From NCBI RefSeq assembly GCF_003319095.1, contig NZ_QOHI01000008.1:1-64000 (forward strand): a stretch of DNA of 64,000 nucleotides, in the 5' to 3' direction. The position numbers and the translations under genes are program-made. Positions 58,563 through 64,000 of this stretch are shown here, piece after piece (the first letter of the stretch is position 1; each line of letters opens with the position of its first letter). The stretch is from Blastococcus sp. TBT05-19 (GTDB taxonomy: Bacteria; Actinomycetota; Actinomycetes; Mycobacteriales; Geodermatophilaceae). The notes under the pieces were generated by a model. The model had not been told where the DNA came from, made no database searches, and saw only the letters and a list, made by a program, of their open reading frames with translations.

Positions 58563-58904
58563 TCAGCCGCCGCGGCGGACCCGCAGGCGCTCGAGGGCCT
58601 CCTGGAGCAGTGCGTCGCCGTCGGCGTCGCTGCGCCGCTCGCGCACGTAGGCCAGGTGGGTCTTGTAGGGCTCGATGCGCGGAGCCGGCGGCGGCTCCTC
58701 GCGGTCCTGCCCTGCCGGGAGCCCGCACCGCGGGCAGTCCCAGAACTCCGGGATGTCGGCCTCGCTGGCCAGCACCACCCGGGTCTCGTGCCCGTTGGCG
58801 CACCAGAACGGGATCCGGCGCCGCGGCGCCGCCTCACCCCGTTCGACCTCGCCCATCGGACCCGCACCGACCCGGGACCCCCGGATCGCGTTGCCACCAG
58901 CCAC
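58563..58904 (-). CDS. rbpA: RNA polymerase-binding protein RbpA
   Basis: 113 aa. The start NAIRGSRVGAGPMGE is the RbpA N-terminal tail. The core has C35, H39, C57 and C60 (WCANGH, CPRC) as in zinc-binding RbpA, and the C-terminal RIEPYKTHLAYVRERR is the sigma-interacting region. RbpA stabilises the open complex with the housekeeping sigma. The GTG at 58904 follows CAGGGGG. Convergent with pgl. Confidence 0.95.
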   Translation of the reverse strand: MAGGNAIRGSRVGAGPMGEVERGEAAPRRRIPFWCANGHETRVVLASEADIPEFWDCPRCGLPAGQDREEPPPAPRIEPYKTHLAYVRERRSDADGDALLQEALERLRVRRGG

Positions 58905-58959
58905 GTGCGCCCCCTGATCGTCGACCCAGGTTGCGGTGACGCCGATCACCGCGTAGCGG

Positions 58960-58965
58960 AGTCTA
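58960..58965 (-). promoter_or_regulatory. Candidate -10 (TAGACT) of rbpA
   Basis: On the minus strand TAGACT lies 55 bp before the GTG at 58904 and just downstream of element C, so rbpA can be transcribed apart from secG. No clear -35 or sigma-R motif (GGAAT-N18-GTT) was found. Confidence 0.45.
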
Positions 58966-59006
58966 GGGGTACGAGGCGGTTTCTCCGGTCACGATTTCGT
59001 CCCGAC

Positions 59007-59080
59007 GGTGACCGGTTGGAACGGCCCTCCCGCAGGGACCCGCGGCGAGCCTGCGAGCGGTGGGGGGCGGGAGGGCCCTC
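59007..59080 (-). repeat. Full copy (C) of the interspersed stem-loop element, downstream of secG
   Basis: In secG sense it starts inside the TGA stop. GGCCCTCCCGC (59023-59033) pairs perfectly with GCGGGAGGGCC (59067-59077) over 11 bp. Loop block GAGCCTGCGA and outer TGGAACGGCC (59017-59026) match copies A and B. Confidence 0.8.
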
Positions 59081-59309
59081 AAACCTTGATGAGGATCCCG
59101 AGGCCGACGATGCAGATGGTCCAGATCATCGCCGTGAACACGGTCAGCCGGTTGAGGTTCTTCTCGACGACCGACGAGCCGGACAGCGAGGAGGACGCCG
59201 CCCCACCGAACATCGACGACAGACCGCCACCCTTGCCGCGGTGCAGCAGGATGAGCACCACGAGGAGCATGCTGGTGATGACCAGCAGCACGTTGAGCAC
59301 CAGCTCCAT
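59079..59309 (-). CDS. secG: Preprotein translocase subunit SecG
   Basis: 76 aa with two membrane helices (about 4-22 and 55-73) and the loop RGKGGGLSSMFGG, the SecG hallmark. It assists SecYE/SecA-driven export. GGAGAGG precedes the ATG. Same strand and order as gap-pgk-tpiA-secG in other actinobacteria; here an orphan binding protein sits between tpiA and secG. Confidence 0.95.
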   Translation of the reverse strand: MELVLNVLLVITSMLLVVLILLHRGKGGGLSSMFGGAASSSLSGSSVVEKNLNRLTVFTAMIWTICIVGLGILIKV

Positions 59310-59413
59310 TGACCTCTCCGGAAAAGCTCGACGACCGGCGAAGGACGCCAGCTCTCGGACCCGAGCCTAGCCGACGCCCTGCCGGGGACCGGCGAGGTCG
59401 GACCGCAGCGGTG

Positions 59414-61192
59414 TCAGCGGACGCCGGCGGTGGCGACGTCGTAGCTCGCGTACGGCCGTATGACCACGCCGTTGTGCAGGCGCTGGCCGGCCAGCAGCTG
59501 GATGCGCGTCTCGGCCAGCGGCACATAGGCCGACGTCCCCAGCGCCGCCTCGGCGACCGCGCGCCAGCCGTCGCCGCCCTGGGCACGCGCCTCGTCGACC
59601 AACGTGTTGACCGCCGGGTCGTCGAGCCGCGCGTAGTTCGGATTGCCGACGGTGCGCACGCTGCGCCCGTCCACCAGCGGCACCAGGAAGGAGCCGGGGG
59701 TCGGCAGGTCCGCGGTGCGGGTGGCCAGCACGATGCCGTAGCCGTTGCGCGCCACGATGTCCGGGTTGCCCACCTCGGTGGCGTAGAAGGTGACCGGGTC
59801 CAGCGGCCGCACCTCGACGTCGATGCCGACCTCCGCCAGCTGACCGGCGATCTCGTCGGCGACCAGCAGGCTGGCCGGCGCGTCCGCCACGGCGAGCACC
59901 GTGCTGAAGCCCTCGGGCTGCCCGCAGGTCTCCAGGGCAGCCCGGGCGGCATCCAGATCCGGGCCGGGGTCGGTGTGCTTGGGTCCACCCGCCAGCCCGC
60001 GCGGCCACAGCTCGGAGCTGCGCACCGCGTTCGCCGCTCCCCCGAGCGCCGTCTGCACGGCGCTCCGGTCGACCGCCGCCGCGACGGCGGTGCGGCAGTC
60101 GGGGTTGTTCATCGGGGCGACGTCGGTGGGCAGGGCCAGCACGCGCAGCGATCCGGTGGTGACGTCGTCGATCCGCGCCGCCAGGCGGTCGTCGTCCTCA
60201 CCGGTCAGGCGGGCGGTGGTCGCCGCCTGCACGCCGGCACCCGAGATGTCGATGTCGGCGGAACCGGCGAGCAGCGCCTGGTCCCGCTCGAGACCCGAGA
60301 GGCCCGTCCGCACCACGACGGAGTCCGGCAGCGCCGTGCGCACCTGGTCGGTGCCGGGGTCCCATGCCGGGTTGCGCTCCAGCAGGATGCCGGCCTCGGG
60401 GTCGACGGAGGTGATCGCGTACGGCCCGGACGACGTCGGGTCCGTCCCGTACGCGGCGCCGCCGTCCGCCTCCGCTGGCACCGGGCTGCTCGACGGCAGC
60501 GCGAGCACGTAGGGGAAGTCCGGCTGCGGGGCGCGCAACCGGAAGACGATCGTGCGCGGGTCGGGCGTCTCGATCGCGGTGAGGTCCGGGTCGTCCTCCT
60601 CCCGGGAGTACGGCCCGGGATAGGGGTTGGCCGGGTCGTCCAGCAGGTCCACGATGTAGGTCGGCCCGCCGACGATGACGTCCGAGGCGAAGGACCGCTG
60701 GAACCCGTACTTCAGGTCGGCCGCCGTGATGTCCCGGCCGTTCTCGAACCGCACCCCCTCGCGGAGGGTGAACGTCCAGGTCAGCCCGTCCTCCGAGACG
60801 GTGCCCATGTCGGTGGCGAGGTCCGGGACCAGCTGGTCGGTCTCCCCCGGCTCGGCGGAGTAGGTGACCAGCGTGCGGGTGTACAGCCGCATGAGGTTCC
60901 AGACGCCCGGCAGGTAGGAGCGCTGGGGGTCCAGGCTGTCGATCTCGGGGGCGACGAGCCGCAGCGTGCCGCCGCTCTCCTCGGACGGTGAGCGGACGCC
61001 GTCCACCCCGGCGTCGGCGCCGTCGGCCAGGACGGGGACGTCCGCCCGTCCCCCCGCTCCGCCCAGGCAGCTCACGGCGAGCACGACGACGAGCAGGACG
61101 ACGGCGAGCGAGGCGAGGATCCGGCGGCGCGGCCAGCCCCGGGCCCACGCGGGCAGCCGCTCGGCCAGCCCTTCCAGCGTCTGCTGCGGCAC
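59414..61192 (-). CDS. Orphan peptide-type ABC transporter substrate-binding lipoprotein (family 5)
   Basis: 592 aa. A long N-terminal segment, hydrophobic stretch (about 24-41), then a likely lipidated C42 in AVSCLGG (lipobox with Ala at -3). The family-5 solute-binding fold follows: GGTLRLVAPEIDSLDP, LTWTFTLREGVRFENG, ITAADLKYGFQR. It should bind peptides or similar ligands outside the membrane, but no permease or ATPase gene is in the window, so it may serve a distant transporter or act as a sensor. GTG at 61192; start moderately certain. It ends 104 bp before secG, with no element seen between. Confidence 0.85.
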   Translation of the reverse strand: MPQQTLEGLAERLPAWARGWPRRRILASLAVVLLVVVLAVSCLGGAGGRADVPVLADGADAGVDGVRSPSEESGGTLRLVAPEIDSLDPQRSYLPGVWNLMRLYTRTLVTYSAEPGETDQLVPDLATDMGTVSEDGLTWTFTLREGVRFENGRDITAADLKYGFQRSFASDVIVGGPTYIVDLLDDPANPYPGPYSREEDDPDLTAIETPDPRTIVFRLRAPQPDFPYVLALPSSSPVPAEADGGAAYGTDPTSSGPYAITSVDPEAGILLERNPAWDPGTDQVRTALPDSVVVRTGLSGLERDQALLAGSADIDISGAGVQAATTARLTGEDDDRLAARIDDVTTGSLRVLALPTDVAPMNNPDCRTAVAAAVDRSAVQTALGGAANAVRSSELWPRGLAGGPKHTDPGPDLDAARAALETCGQPEGFSTVLAVADAPASLLVADEIAGQLAEVGIDVEVRPLDPVTFYATEVGNPDIVARNGYGIVLATRTADLPTPGSFLVPLVDGRSVRTVGNPNYARLDDPAVNTLVDEARAQGGDGWRAVAEAALGTSAYVPLAETRIQLLAGQRLHNGVVIRPYASYDVATAGVR

Positions 61193-61239
61193 CTGCTGCC
61201 CACCCCCACCCGTGTCCGGCCGGCGGCGGGCAGCAGGGT

Positions 61240-62052
61240 TCAGCTACCGCCGGCGGCGATCCGACAGATCTGTGCGAATTCGTCGGCGTCCAGGCTGGCA
61301 CCGCCGACGAGCGCGCCGTCGATGTCCGCCCCGGCCAGGATCCCGGCCGTGCTGGCCGCCTTCACCGACCCGCCGTAGAGGATACGGACGCTGTCGGCCG
61401 TCTCCGCTCCGAATCGCCCGGCGAGCCGCTCCCGGAGTGCGCCGCAGACCTCCTGCGCGTCCTCGGGGGTGGCGACCTCGCCGGTGCCGATCGCCCACAC
61501 CGGCTCGTAGGCGACCACCAAGCTGGCCCCCACCCTCCCGCCGATACCCGCCACCTGCTCGGCGGTCAGCCCCTCGAGACCCGCGTCGAGCTGGGTGGTG
61601 CAGTGGGCGACATGGGTGCCCGTCTTGCGGATGTCGAGCCCCTCGCCCACGCAGAGGATCGGGACCAGCCCGTGCCGCAGCGCGGCCTGCACCTTGGTCG
61701 CCACGACGGCGTCGTCCTCGGCGTGCAGCGCACGCCGCTCGGAGTGACCGACGGTGACGTAGGTGCAGGCCAGCGCGGCCAGCATGCTGCCGCTGACCTC
61801 ACCGGTGTAGGCGCCGGAGTCCTGCGCGGACAGGTCCTGGGCGCCGTAGCCGATGGTCAGCTTGTCGCCGGCGACCAGCGTCTGGACGCTGCGCAGCGCG
61901 GTGAAGGGCGGGAGGACGACGACCTCGGCCGCCTCCATCTCCTTGTCCTTGAGGCTGAACACGACCTTCTGGACCAGGCCGATGGCCTCGAGGTGGTTCA
62001 GGTTCATCTTCCAGTTGCCGGCGATGAGCGGCCGGCGGGTGGCGGTGGCCAT
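61240..62052 (-). CDS. tpiA: Triosephosphate isomerase
   Basis: 270 aa. N13 and K15 (AGNWKMN), the catalytic His in VGHSERR, Glu in [10 protein letters not shown] and LYGGSVK are all present. Interconverts glyceraldehyde-3-P and dihydroxyacetone-P. The ATG lies 11 bp past the pgk stop. Confidence 0.97.
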   Translation of the reverse strand: MATATRRPLIAGNWKMNLNHLEAIGLVQKVVFSLKDKEMEAAEVVVLPPFTALRSVQTLVAGDKLTIGYGAQDLSAQDSGAYTGEVSGSMLAALACTYVTVGHSERRALHAEDDAVVATKVQAALRHGLVPILCVGEGLDIRKTGTHVAHCTTQLDAGLEGLTAEQVAGIGGRVGASLVVAYEPVWAIGTGEVATPEDAQEVCGALRERLAGRFGAETADSVRILYGGSVKAASTAGILAGADIDGALVGGASLDADEFAQICRIAAGGS

Positions 62053-62063
62053 GATCTCCCCGT

Positions 62064-64000
<1,937 letters not shown>

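Noticed and set aside
58905-59006. Sigma-R (thiol stress) promoter for rbpA
   Set aside because: rbpA is sigma-R controlled in Streptomyces, but no GGAAT-N18-GTT pair was found; GGAGAA near 58983 has no matching -10.

Overview
The window is a high-GC actinobacterial chromosome segment: by eye most third codon positions are G or C, GTG starts are frequent and 4-bp ATGA/GTGA stop-start overlaps are common. RbpA, OpcA, SufR, a 6C RNA and SCO7613-type membrane proteins are all actinobacterial hallmarks. The gene content resembles Geodermatophilaceae-type genomes (Blastococcus/Geodermatophilus/Modestobacter), but the genus is an inference. No phage, IS element, CRISPR array, tRNA or rRNA was seen; this is core chromosome.

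Layout. 1-11.4 kb is mixed housekeeping: a MOSC protein, a SNF2-type helicase, a zinc ribbon, a DHA2 drug exporter with its coupled TetR regulator, an excisionase-type HTH protein, a large membrane protein with a degenerate kinase-like middle, an isochorismatase-fold hydrolase, msrA and a quinone oxidoreductase. 11.4-20.8 kb (mostly minus strand) holds the MoxR / DUF58 / VWA chaperone operon, a 6C small RNA, a RipA-like NlpC/P60 cell-wall hydrolase, an AMP-forming acyl-CoA ligase and a four-gene operon (PAP2 phosphatase, sirtuin, two small conserved proteins). 21-28 kb holds aconitase coupled to an atypical SDR and a CbiX-type chelatase, then a FUSC-like membrane protein, DUF881 and an NTF2-like protein. 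28.4-33.2 kb holds an ABC exporter, a crotonase, a small HTH protein and an ABC-F ATPase. 33.3-40.3 kb holds two tandem paralogous polytopic membrane proteins and two translationally coupled Tat-exported phosphoesterases.

40.5-64 kb is central metabolism. The sufRBD-Rieske-CSU-sufT operon builds Fe-S clusters; ctaA and ctaB make heme A; tkt-tal-pgi and zwf-opcA-pgl run the pentose phosphate pathway; rbpA and secG follow; and the window ends in gap-pgk-tpiA, with an orphan peptide-binding lipoprotein between tpiA and secG. Many of these families (gap...suf...echA/ABC-F/HTH...acn...ripA-moxR) also lie together in Mycobacterium tuberculosis around Rv1436-Rv1481, so the window looks like an ancestral actinobacterial neighbourhood with lineage-specific inserts.

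The most unusual signal is a structured intergenic element of about 75 bp, found in three full copies and one short copy. Each begins at or within a few bases of the stop codon of a core gene (ctaB, tkt, secG, sufT). The sequence of its stem changes from copy to copy while base pairing is kept, which is the signature of a conserved RNA or DNA hairpin. Other points are the 6C RNA, many -10 boxes placed 6-8 nt before start codons (leaderless mRNAs), a perfect operator palindrome at the MFS/tetR promoter, and a 12-bp inverted repeat abutting the Shine-Dalgarno of the isochorismatase gene.
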